Positions 1 to 5,825 of a stretch of DNA of 6,326 nt are shown in pieces; position 1 is the stretch's first letter, and each line of letters starts with the position of its first letter. This DNA is from Ktedonobacter sp. Its GTDB lineage: Bacteria; Chloroflexota; Ktedonobacteria; Ktedonobacterales; Ktedonobacteraceae. The notes below the pieces were generated by a model. The model saw only the letters and a program-made list of their open reading frames with translations, made no database searches and had not been told where the DNA came from. Where the stretch lies: assembly GCA_003450555.1 (NCBI GenBank), contig DMFQ01000079.1, positions 1 to 6,326 of the forward strand, read 5' to 3'. Made by a program: the position numbers and the translations under genes.

Positions 1-247
1 CCCTCTTTTCTCGTCTCCGCAAAAGCCACTGCTTCCTTGCTTTTGATGCAACAGAGATAAACAACCACCTTACCTAAAGCCCAAAAAGGCCATAGAGAAC
101 TGGCGTATGTTCTAAATATCTCTGGGGAAGAAATGATCCCTGAGGAGGCCACATTAGCGTGACAGATCCCTACCAGCCAACAAGAGACAGGAGCACCCAA
201 TGATCAACTATGAGAAATCAGATGATTGTCTTTTTGGTGGCGTTGCT

Positions 248-276
248 ATTCTCGCACATCCCTAACGAAATGTCAA
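248..276 (-). promoter_or_regulatory. Leftward promoter candidate, module copy 1
   Basis: On the minus strand there is a consensus -35 box TTGACA (271-276), a 17-bp spacer, and GAGAAT (248-253) at the -10 position, which matches four of six consensus bases. Transcription would start near 241 and run leftward out of the window. The same two boxes at the same spacing occur in copy 2 although the spacer sequence differs, which supports selection on the boxes. No target gene is visible with confidence; it would lie at or beyond the left edge. Confidence 0.45.
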
Positions 277-347
277 GAGAATAACAAAACAAAACAGGAG
301 CATCCAACCATGAAAGGTCAAATGATTGTCTTATCGGCGACTTCAGT

Positions 348-376
348 ATTCTCGCATAAGCGGAGAAACTTGTCAA
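348..376 (-). promoter_or_regulatory. Leftward promoter candidate, module copy 2
   Basis: TTGACA (371-376) and GAGAAT (348-353) on the minus strand are separated by 17 bp, as in copy 1 exactly 100 bp to the left. The spacer sequence is different. Transcription would start near 341 and read through copy 1. Both promoters point the same way as tyrA and would add fresh transcription downstream of it. Confidence 0.45.
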
Positions 377-461
377 GGCTTTTTTGAGTAAAAATCCGTA
401 AAAATATACTATGCGGCACTAACAGAGAGAGCAATGTACAAAAAAGTAGCGATCGAGATAA

Positions 462-1331
462 CTAATCAGTAATGTTATGTAAAGATTGCCATTCTAAACG
501 CAATTGCTGTGCTTTAGCAAAAGTCTCATCCAGATTTCTATCGTGTGCAGCGATACGATCACGCAACCCACTGAGCGTGGCGATATATTCGTTCAGCCAT
601 CTAGTTAGACTCTCGCCATTAGTGAGACAGATATCGCGATACATTTCTGGATTGCCAGCTGCCAGACGAGAAATATCTCGAAACCCGCCAGCTGCAAGCA
701 TGGAAGCATCTGCCCAGGCGGGCCCCTCAGCTACTGTATTCATGATAGCAATCGAGGCGATAAATGGGAGATGGCTAACACCTGCAACTTGACCATCATG
801 TTCAGCGGGTTCCAGGAAACGTATGCGTGCTCCCAGAGCCTCAATAAGTGCAGATACTTTAGTAATGGCGATCGAATGAGTACGAGGGGTAGGAGTCAGG
901 CAATAGATACGACCTTGAAACAGTGAAGCGTCAGCAGCCTGAACGCCACTCAATTCTTTGCCTGTCATGGGATGTCCGCCGACGAAAGCAACGGAGGGAG
1001 GGAGAAACTCTTCTGCCCAACTAGTTACCTGGGCTTTAGTACTGGCGACATCCGTAACTACTGCTCCAGGATGTATAGATGAAGCTACCTCCTGAAGTAA
1101 GGAACGCATAGCTCCTACCGGAGTAGCTAAAATAACCAGCTCAGCTCCCTCTATGGCATCTGCAAGAGCATTGTATGGCTGATCGATCGCACCAATTTTA
1201 CGAGCGTGGTTACTGCTACCTTTCGCCAGATCATAGCCAGTGACTTGCTGCGCCGCTTTAGCTTTGTGGAGTGCCAACCCTATCGAACCACCTATTAGCC
1301 CCAGGCCTATGATTGCTATGCGATTAAACAT
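462..1331 (-). CDS. tyrA: Prephenate (or arogenate) dehydrogenase
   Basis: This 289-aa protein is a TyrA-type dehydrogenase of tyrosine biosynthesis. The family oxidatively decarboxylates prephenate to 4-hydroxyphenylpyruvate with NAD(P), or arogenate to tyrosine; the sequence does not tell me which. An N-terminal Rossmann fold shows GLGLIGGSIG (residues 9-18) and GYD (32-34). The catalytic region shows DVASTK (94-99), GGHPMTGKE (118-126, catalytic-type His120), EHD and SHLPF (186-190), and GFRDISR (216-222, substrate-binding-type Arg218). The usual second histidine of SHLPH is Phe190 here. The protein ends after the helical dimerisation region, so there is no C-terminal ACT domain and no chorismate mutase fusion. 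The ATG is preceded by AAGAAGGA with 6 bp spacing. It lies 36 bp after the upstream gene and is probably co-transcribed with it. Confidence 0.95.
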   Translation of the reverse strand: MFNRIAIIGLGLIGGSIGLALHKAKAAQQVTGYDLAKGSSNHARKIGAIDQPYNALADAIEGAELVILATPVGAMRSLLQEVASSIHPGAVVTDVASTKAQVTSWAEEFLPPSVAFVGGHPMTGKELSGVQAADASLFQGRIYCLTPTPRTHSIAITKVSALIEALGARIRFLEPAEHDGQVAGVSHLPFIASIAIMNTVAEGPAWADASMLAAGGFRDISRLAAGNPEMYRDICLTNGESLTRWLNEYIATLSGLRDRIAAHDRNLDETFAKAQQLRLEWQSLHNITD

Positions 1332-1367
1332 AAATATTCCTTCTTCCGAGTTGCTGACAGGTTAAAA

Positions 1368-2162
1368 TTAAAAATAGACCAGTTCATCCAACCATGCAAC
1401 GCCACCTACGCCGAGCGCACTTCCCAACATTTCAGTTATCTCGTCACTTAGCAAAATAGTGTGAGCTTTGCGATAGAGAGCGAGATAGCGTGGTAGCACT
1501 TCTGGCCCATATTGTTTTAAGATATCAGCGGCGAGCTGTTCAAGTAGAAGCTCATAACACAGGTAATCCTCTGGTATAGTATCCTCATACCAGTCAAAAC
1601 CACGTATTGTGACAGGCGTCTTCCCGTCCTCCTCTGGCTCAAAAATTTCCGCATATTTCTCATGGAGATCCTTATTGACGATGCCTTGAAACGCACTTAC
1701 TTGTTGAGAGACCCAGAGCGCTGCAAACTTCAACTGCCACTCGTCAGCCCACAAAGGATATTCTCCCGGATAAGGACGAGGGTCGTTTTCAAGAAAGGCA
1801 AGCGCCAATTCGTGGTACAACATAAAAGCAAGCTTTTCAATGGTCGGCTCGCCAAAAATAGGGTCAAGCTCTAAGGGCACTACAATAGAAGGAGGAGTGG
1901 TTACATCCGTCCAAAAAGGATGAGGATTGTGTAACTCTTCTTCCTCATCGTGAGGAGCAAGGTTCCAATCATCTTGAGCTACCAGCAGCAGTTCAATATC
2001 AGGCATAGGCTGGCTGAGCAATTGTGTCAACAATTTGCCAGCTTTGTCGATAGACTGAAAGACCCAGCGCGCAAATTCCTCTTCACTGGCTGGATAATAG
2101 ACAGTGAGTGGCTCTGCCAACGTTTCATAGCGTTCATACGGAAAAGATACTTTGTTTTTCAT
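1368..2162 (-). CDS. Degenerate gluzincin (peptidase MA-like) protein
   Basis: This 264-aa soluble protein has no signal peptide or membrane segment. Its layout resembles the peptidase MA-like gluzincins: an N-terminal helix-strand part (about 18-62), a helix with HELAL (117-121), then PLWADEW (136-142), where the family has the third zinc ligand in a W-x-x-E pattern. In an active enzyme the first motif would be HExxH. Here His117 and Glu118 are present but the second histidine is Leu121, so zinc proteolysis is doubtful. An acidic stretch (DEEEE, 72-76) and a second helical half (about 160-245) follow. The assignment rests on motif layout only and is tentative; it could be an unrelated fold. 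The ATG has GAGG at 7 bp. It is the first gene of a probable two-gene unit with tyrA, which does not explain its role. Confidence 0.8.
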   Translation of the reverse strand: MKNKVSFPYERYETLAEPLTVYYPASEEEFARWVFQSIDKAGKLLTQLLSQPMPDIELLLVAQDDWNLAPHDEEEELHNPHPFWTDVTTPPSIVVPLELDPIFGEPTIEKLAFMLYHELALAFLENDPRPYPGEYPLWADEWQLKFAALWVSQQVSAFQGIVNKDLHEKYAEIFEPEEDGKTPVTIRGFDWYEDTIPEDYLCYELLLEQLAADILKQYGPEVLPRYLALYRKAHTILLSDEITEMLGSALGVGGVAWLDELVYF

Positions 2163-2179
2163 TTCATAACCTCACAAAT

Positions 2180-2209
2180 GTTATATCATGCTTATCTATG
2201 GATTGCCAA
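2180..2209 (-). promoter_or_regulatory. Promoter candidate for the 1368-2162 gene and tyrA
   Basis: The minus strand shows TTGGCA (2204-2209) and TATAAC (2180-2185) with an 18-bp spacer; each box matches five of six consensus bases. It lies between the terminator of the GTPase gene and the start at 2162, where a promoter is needed. The predicted start near 2173 leaves a leader of only about 11 nt, with the GAGG ribosome binding site (2170-2173) at its very 5' end. That is tight, so the real start may differ by a few bases. Confidence 0.55.
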
Positions 2210-2240
2210 TCAGGTAGGGAGAATGTATTGTTGAAACGAA

Positions 2241-2272
2241 AAAGCCGATGTAGATTGTTCTACATCGGCTTT
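2241..2272 (-). terminator. Intrinsic terminator of the GTPase gene
   Basis: Perfect 14-bp inverted repeat arms, AAAGCCGATGTAGA (2241-2254) and TCTACATCGGCTTT (2259-2272), enclose a 4-base loop. On the minus strand the stem is followed by a T-rich run (TTTTTCGTTT, counting the stem end). It starts 16 bp after the GTPase stop codon. On the + strand the sequence after the stem is not T-rich, so it serves the leftward transcript. It separates the GTPase unit from the next leftward unit. Confidence 0.88.
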
Positions 2273-2288
2273 AACCAACATTTTTGCT

Positions 2289-3548
2289 TTATAGCTTTGG
2301 TTCTTCCGCCTTTGGCGTTTCTAACGCGTCCTCCTTCGGCTCTTGAAGGAGAAGCGGCAAATCTTTTCCCTCGAGTTGATACTGGTGAAGTTCCTCTGGC
2401 GTATTTTGCTTGCGGAAGCGGTGGTAGAAGTTCGTATAGAGCTGGCGCAGGGAGCGAGGATTGATCTGTTTACCGCTATCATAGTATTCAAGGGCAACCT
2501 GCCCCATCGACCACGTAGCAGCGCCTGCAATAGCCCCAGCAACGAAATCACCGCCAAATGGGACAAATTTTGCCGCCTGCTCCGCCAGATAGCGAAAACC
2601 CAGACCACCAGCCATGGTAGTTATCAATGCACGCGCGTGCAACATAGCATTGGTAGAATCCAATGGTTCTCCATAAAGAGCAGCCAGGCGCAATACCAGA
2701 CGAATCTGCGCTCCAAGGAGGATAGGAATATCGACCAATGGGATCGGCTCTATTCCCGCTGCTACGCTCACCAGCGTGGCATTGCGAATAATGCGCTGTG
2801 CTGCTGAACGACGATAGGCAGGCAATTCATGTCCGATAACCAGCGCGGCCTCTGGACTTGCGTCAATCATCGTCGGGATAAGTTCTTCGGCAATATTTTT
2901 GCCCGTTTTGCCTGAAATGGGAACAACGCCAGCTACCCCAAGCATCACAGCTACTTCGGTTGCAAATTGATCTCCGCTCTCTCCACCTTTCAATGCATCA
3001 ATCTTATTGACAGCGACAATGATCGGTTTATTCAGATTCTTGATACTCATGTAGAGATCGCGGTCTATCGTTTGCATTCCCCTGGTCGCGTCAATGAGAA
3101 ACACAATAACGCTTGCTTGCTCAAGACCACTTTTTACTTCATCAGAAAGGTGGCCAGACTTTTCAATACCTGGTGTGTCGAGTAACGTGAAAGGCCCAAA
3201 GTCTGCGCGTATCAATGTGCGAGTAGTACCCGCCACTGCAGAGACTTGAGAGATGCGTTGCCCTTTGATTGTATTGAAAAGGGTACTTTTTCCAGTATTA
3301 GGCTGCCCGACGATCACTACCGTATCGTTCAGCCCATTGAGCACCTCTTCTTGAGCCACTTTCCAGTTGACCGTCTTCATAAAGCTCTGTACCATTCCAA
3401 TGGTAGCGGGTAGATTTTTGATAGTACTGATGCCTAAATCACGGATATTTCTAGGTCTTTTAGTCTTGCGAATAGCGCTCTTCAGAGTATCCTGGGTAAT
3501 TTTTTTCATATCCTCAGCGGAGTTCTGTATTTTTTTTCTGCTAGCCAT
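2289..3548 (-). CDS. Era-like GTPase with C-terminal DUF697 domain
   Basis: This 419-aa protein has a basic N-terminal extension (about 1-65), a G domain and a C-terminal DUF697-like domain. The GTP-binding motifs are complete: P-loop GQPNTGKS (81-88), G2-type GTTR (107-110), DTPG (124-127), NKID (181-184) and SGK (212-214). The order and the GTTR/DTPG spacing are typical of TrmE-Era-type GTPases. From about 245 to 360 comes an alpha-helical region with the DUF697 hallmark PIPLVDIP (268-275), glycine/alanine-rich hydrophobic helices (about 306-320 and 330-350), and then a charged tail ending in EEPKL. DUF697 proteins are often membrane-associated, so a peripheral membrane role is likely; the cellular function is unknown. 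The ATG is preceded by GGAAGGA at 8 bp. The gene stands alone, with its own promoter and terminator, and is divergent from the 3753 gene. Confidence 0.93.
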   Translation of the reverse strand: MASRKKIQNSAEDMKKITQDTLKSAIRKTKRPRNIRDLGISTIKNLPATIGMVQSFMKTVNWKVAQEEVLNGLNDTVVIVGQPNTGKSTLFNTIKGQRISQVSAVAGTTRTLIRADFGPFTLLDTPGIEKSGHLSDEVKSGLEQASVIVFLIDATRGMQTIDRDLYMSIKNLNKPIIVAVNKIDALKGGESGDQFATEVAVMLGVAGVVPISGKTGKNIAEELIPTMIDASPEAALVIGHELPAYRRSAAQRIIRNATLVSVAAGIEPIPLVDIPILLGAQIRLVLRLAALYGEPLDSTNAMLHARALITTMAGGLGFRYLAEQAAKFVPFGGDFVAGAIAGAATWSMGQVALEYYDSGKQINPRSLRQLYTNFYHRFRKQNTPEELHQYQLEGKDLPLLLQEPKEDALETPKAEEPKL

Positions 3549-3614
3549 GCTCTCTTTCCTTCCATGATAAAATGCCGAGAATCGGATAAAAGGTCACTAG
3601 AACTGCTTGTATTC

Positions 3615-3644
3615 ATTATAGCCATACTGGCCCTTCAATCGCAA
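3615..3644 (-). promoter_or_regulatory. Promoter of the GTPase gene
   Basis: On the minus strand a perfect TATAAT (3615-3620) lies 18 bp downstream of TTGCGA (3639-3644), which matches four of six -35 bases. Transcription would begin near 3608, giving a leader of about 60 nt before the ATG at 3548. The dyad at 3660-3685 sits just upstream of the -35 box, so a protein bound there could also affect this promoter. Confidence 0.6.
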
Positions 3645-3659
3645 CTGTTACAATAGAAG

Positions 3660-3685
3660 ATACGAAGTACAGCCGTACATCGTAT
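3660..3685. promoter_or_regulatory. 26-bp dyad, possible operator
   Basis: Half sites ATACGA-a-GTAC (3660-3670) and GTAC-a-TCGTAT (3675-3685) are inverted around a 4-base centre AGCC. Ten of eleven positions per half pair; the one mismatch is A against A at 3666/3679. The right arm overlaps TATACT (3683-3688), a five-of-six -10 box for the rightward gene; no good -35 box is present at 16-18 bp. A dyad of this size placed over a promoter is typical of a dimeric repressor or a MerR-like activator site. No regulator gene is in the window. Confidence 0.5.
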
Positions 3686-3752
3686 ACTATGACAACAAGA
3701 ATTATGCCACTTTCAACGTCCTGGTTTCATTGATCATAAGAGGAAGAATAGA

Positions 3753-4550
3753 ATGGACACAATACAGACAACCCCTGTTGCGGAGGCGCAACAAGAAGAA
3801 ACATTCAGTTATTCAGGCTATCACAGCATTATTTCGGGCGTTAACCCTGATTGGGAATATGGCGGCTTTCCTTTGCCCGATGGCTCTTTCTGGCGCTATA
3901 GGGAGCCAAACGCGGCAGTCATTGTAGAGGCCGAGCGGCTGCGCGTAAGAGTGGGGCAAATTACACGTTTTAATAACCAGGTTCAAATTCTTGATAATGC
4001 AAAGAATATGTTTTTCTCTACAAAAAAGTTTGAGACACCCGATGAGGGAGAAATGAGCGTTGAATGGGAAATGACTGCTCGCTGCACAGGTACGCGACCA
4101 CGTGACCTGTATGACGGTTTCGTCTCGGTAAATCTCCTGGATTTTCGCACAGGGACGGCGCTTGATTTCTTTGTTTGCAATGATGTAATAGCCACAGTCT
4201 ATGCACGTTTACCCTTCCCTGGCGTACCTGAACCCCAAGACCCTGAAAACGCGGTAAGGCCGAAATATTATTCAGATTTTAACGAACTACCCGTAGAGAC
4301 AAAATCTGGACAGCTACATCGCTACCGCATCAGCTATTCAAAGAGCAAAGATGAAGTACGCTTCTTCGTCGATGGACAAGACGCTGGAGTTTATATTGAA
4401 GTACCGAGCAAAGTTCATTCTTTTGTGATAGCACTTGGTTTGATGACTGAGAAAGGGATTGAACAAGGAAAAAGCGTCTCTGTTCATGGGCAAGGTCTGA
4501 CAGGCGAATGGGGGCCGTTCACTATAAGCACGAGGAAGACGGAACAATAA
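3753..4550 (+). CDS. DUF6081-like β-sandwich protein, function unknown
   Basis: This 265-aa protein has no signal peptide or membrane helix. It is rich in β-strand-forming, aromatic and charged residues. The segment LDFFVCNDVIATVYARLPF (137-155) and the later RFFVDGQDAGVY (203-214) match my memory of the DUF6081 family of actinobacteria and Chloroflexota. The second segment is like the strand-VDG-strand pattern of concanavalin A/LamG-type folds. This is recall, not a search. No glycosidase catalytic motif such as the GH16 ExDxxE pattern was found, so a binding role or a small-molecule enzyme role is equally open. The ATG has AGAGGA at 8 bp. It is divergent from the GTPase and possibly controlled by the 3660-3685 dyad. 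No terminator was found after it. Confidence 0.85.
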   Translation: MDTIQTTPVAEAQQEETFSYSGYHSIISGVNPDWEYGGFPLPDGSFWRYREPNAAVIVEAERLRVRVGQITRFNNQVQILDNAKNMFFSTKKFETPDEGEMSVEWEMTARCTGTRPRDLYDGFVSVNLLDFRTGTALDFFVCNDVIATVYARLPFPGVPEPQDPENAVRPKYYSDFNELPVETKSGQLHRYRISYSKSKDEVRFFVDGQDAGVYIEVPSKVHSFVIALGLMTEKGIEQGKSVSVHGQGLTGEWGPFTISTRKTEQ

Positions 4551-4662
4551 GAAGGGCTTTAATTTCACAGAGACTATCCATGCTGCTAATGAACGCATTC
4601 CTGTTGCGGCAGTAGAGTTTGGCGCGAATGCTATTTTTGAAGCATTACGACGGAATACTTAG
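4528..4662 (+). pseudogene. Possible coding relic, no usable start
   Basis: After the 3753 gene, a second frame stays open from 4528 to a TAG at 4660-4662. From about 4561 it reads like the C-terminal end of a real protein (FTETIHAANERIPVAAVEFG and then ANAIFEALRRNT). It has no in-frame ATG, GTG or TTG in a sensible position, because a TAA at 4525-4527 closes it upstream. I do not recognise the family. It may be the tail of a gene that was deleted or interrupted when the 3753 gene took its place, or a chance open frame. The 222-bp gap 4551-4772 otherwise holds only the promoter of the next gene. Confidence 0.3.
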
Positions 4663-4695
4663 CGATATTGCAAGGTGTTCGGTGATACGCAAACA

Positions 4696-4724
4696 TTGAC
4701 GCTTCCGCTTATTTCTGCGATAAT
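4696..4724 (+). promoter_or_regulatory. Promoter of the 91-aa protein gene
   Basis: TTGACG (4696-4701) and GATAAT (4719-4724) are separated by exactly 17 bp; each matches five of six consensus bases. The start point would be near 4731, giving a leader of about 42 nt before the ATG at 4773. It may also drive nth, because no terminator was seen between the two genes. Confidence 0.65.
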
Positions 4725-4772
4725 TCCTTTTGTGAAGTATTGATTTTGCGCTAAGTTACGAGGCACAATACG

Positions 4773-5048
4773 ATGATGCAAGACACTCCAACACAAAGCG
4801 ATAGAGAATATGACTATGACGCTGGATATGAGCGTGTCATGTGGTATGCCGAACAGGCTCGTCGGCATGGATGGCGCTTAAGTGATCGACAGCTTGTCCA
4901 TGAGATCGGACATCGTGAACGAGCGGCCCTGATTCGCGAAAAAAGTTCCTTGCCTGTGATCGGAGCAGAAGTACGATCAGCAGCCTGGAACCGCGGCCAG
5001 GCTACCGCGTTGCGAGAGATTTTACGGTTACAGCGTGAGCAGGGATAG
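4773..5048 (+). CDS. Small charged protein of unknown function
   Basis: This 91-aa protein was not recognised. It is hydrophilic, mostly predicted helical, and rich in arginine and glutamate, with no cysteine, no signal peptide and no membrane segment. The N-terminus is acidic and tyrosine-rich (YDYDAGYERVMWY, 13-25). The middle has HEIGHRER (43-50), which is not an HExxH zinc motif because the second histidine is three rather than four positions after the first. The start is the first of two adjacent ATG codons, with GAGG (4760-4763) 9 bp upstream; the second ATG is also possible. A good promoter precedes it and nth follows after 86 bp, so the two may be co-transcribed. A real gene is likely from the promoter, ribosome binding site and length, but the function is open. 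Confidence 0.65.
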   Translation: MMQDTPTQSDREYDYDAGYERVMWYAEQARRHGWRLSDRQLVHEIGHRERAALIREKSSLPVIGAEVRSAAWNRGQATALREILRLQREQG

Positions 5049-5134
5049 GGATAAGTGGAAGCTGCATTTTCTCCGCCAGCCGCTTTTGCAAAAAATGCTC
5101 TATATAACTTGCTACATAAGGAAGATTGTCAAGT

Positions 5135-5821
5135 ATGGAACCTACATCAACATCGGTATCTACATACAGCGGTCCTGAACCCGGTTCACCTGAACAGGTC
5201 AAGGCTATTATTGCCGAACTGCGCCACCTTTATCCTGATGCCAAATGTACACTGAACTTCTCTACGCCTCTTGAATTACTCATCGCGACGCAGCTTGCAG
5301 CCCAGTGTACCGACGAACGCGTCAATATAGTGACGAAAGATCTTTTCCGCAAGTACCGCAGTGTTGAAGATTTCGCAACTGTCAGCCAGGAAGAATTGGA
5401 GCAGGATATAAAGTCTACTGGCTTCTACCGCAACAAGGCCAAAAACATCCGGGCCGCCTGCCAGCGTATCATAACTGAATATGGCGGCGAGGTACCGCAT
5501 ACGATGAAAGATTTGCTTAGCCTTCCTGGAGTGGCGCGAAAGACCGCCAATGTGGTGTTGAGCAATGCCTTTGGCATAGTGGAAGGCTATACCGTAGACA
5601 CCCATAATATTCGCCTCGGACGCCGTTTAGGCTGGACAACCGGTGAGGACGCGGCCAAAGTTGAGCAAACCTTTATGCGCATTATCCCGCGGCAGGATTG
5701 GCTAGACCTCTCACATCTCATAATCTATCATGGCCGTGCCATTTGTGATGCGCGCAGACCTCTGTGCAGTCAGTGCACGCTAGCGACTTTGTGTCCATCT
5801 GCCCTGTTACTACAGAAGTGA
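5135..5821 (+). CDS. nth: Endonuclease III (DNA glycosylase/AP lyase)
   Basis: This 228-aa protein of the HhH-GPD superfamily removes oxidised pyrimidines from DNA and cleaves the abasic site by β-elimination in base excision repair. The helix-hairpin-helix LPGVARKTANVV (130-141) contains the catalytic-type Lys136. VDTHNIRL (154-161) supplies the catalytic-type Asp155. Four cysteines at 204, 211, 214 and 220 fit the C-x6-C-x2-C-x5-C pattern of the [4Fe-4S] cluster, so all key residues are present. A non-conserved N-terminal extension of about 20 residues precedes the glycosylase core. I chose ATG 5135, with GGAAG 10 bp upstream. An in-frame TTG at 5126 would leave that site only 1-3 bp away, which is too close. 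The gene converges on the plsC gene with 4 bp between stop codons. Confidence 0.97.
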   Translation: MEPTSTSVSTYSGPEPGSPEQVKAIIAELRHLYPDAKCTLNFSTPLELLIATQLAAQCTDERVNIVTKDLFRKYRSVEDFATVSQEELEQDIKSTGFYRNKAKNIRAACQRIITEYGGEVPHTMKDLLSLPGVARKTANVVLSNAFGIVEGYTVDTHNIRLGRRLGWTTGEDAAKVEQTFMRIIPRQDWLDLSHLIIYHGRAICDARRPLCSQCTLATLCPSALLLQK

Positions 5822-5825
5822 ACCC

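Larger units (their letters stand above)
187..377. repeat. Diverged two-copy direct repeat, 100-bp period
   Basis: Copy 1 spans about 187-277 and copy 2 about 294-377. From 210/310 onward they are offset by exactly 100 bp; copy 1 carries about 7 extra bases before that. Shared blocks on the + strand are ACAGGAGCAyCCAA (187-200 and 294-307, one mismatch), ATGATTGTCTT (222-232 and 322-332, identical), TATTCTCGCA (247-256 and 347-356, identical) and TGTCAAG (271-277 and 371-377, identical). Between the blocks the copies have diverged: 210-278 against 310-378 is about two thirds identical. Only two copies exist and the intervals are not spacer-like, so this is not a CRISPR array. It looks like an old duplication kept for regulatory sites. 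Confidence 0.75.
1..461. other. Left intergenic region, no convincing gene
   Basis: No reading frame here has a good start, ribosome binding site and recognisable protein together. The region lies downstream of the leftward tyrA stop codon. It contains the two-copy 100-bp module annotated separately (187-277 and 294-377). A leftward frame starting at an ATG at 153-155 stays open to the left edge for 51 codons, but it has no clear ribosome binding site and an odd, tryptophan-rich composition. A short rightward frame from base 1 ends at a TAA at 58-60 and could be the tail of a gene outside the window; it is too short to judge. No hairpin-plus-U-tract terminator for tyrA was found. Confidence 0.6.
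3549..3752. other. Divergent intergenic region
   Basis: These 204 bp separate two genes read in opposite directions. They hold the leftward GTPase promoter (3615-3644), a 26-bp dyad (3660-3685) overlapping a possible rightward -10 box, and an AGAGGA ribosome binding site (3739-3744) for the 3753 gene. No gene or terminator was seen here. Confidence 0.8.

Noticed and set aside
1..155. Leftward open frame from an ATG at 153-155 to the left edge (51 codons)
   Set aside because: There is no ribosome binding site at a useful distance, the composition is odd (three tryptophans and adjacent cysteines), and no family is recognisable. It could be a real gene start served by the tandem promoters, but the window does not show enough.
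200..265. 21-codon frame with AGGAG 6 bp before its ATG, resembling a small peptide precursor
   Set aside because: The second module copy does not keep this frame, and no modification, transport or immunity genes lie nearby.
187..377. CRISPR array
   Set aside because: There are only two diverged copies, without uniform short repeats and without cas genes.
384..472. Rightward TATACT box (405-410) followed by a 12-codon ORF at 434-472
   Set aside because: The -35 match is poor, the ORF is very short, and it runs into the 3' end of tyrA on the other strand. It is likely chance.
4627..4646. Hairpin AATGCT / AGCATT as a terminator for the 3753 gene
   Set aside because: The stem is only 6 bp and AT-rich with an 8-base loop, no T-run follows it, and it lies inside the possible coding relic.
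5084..5108. Separate promoter for nth at TATAAC (5103-5108)
   Set aside because: No -35 box lies at 16-18 bp; the T-rich stretch is only 11-13 bp away.
5126..5134. TTG at 5126 as the nth start
   Set aside because: The ribosome binding site would be almost touching the start codon; ATG 5135 gives a normal distance.
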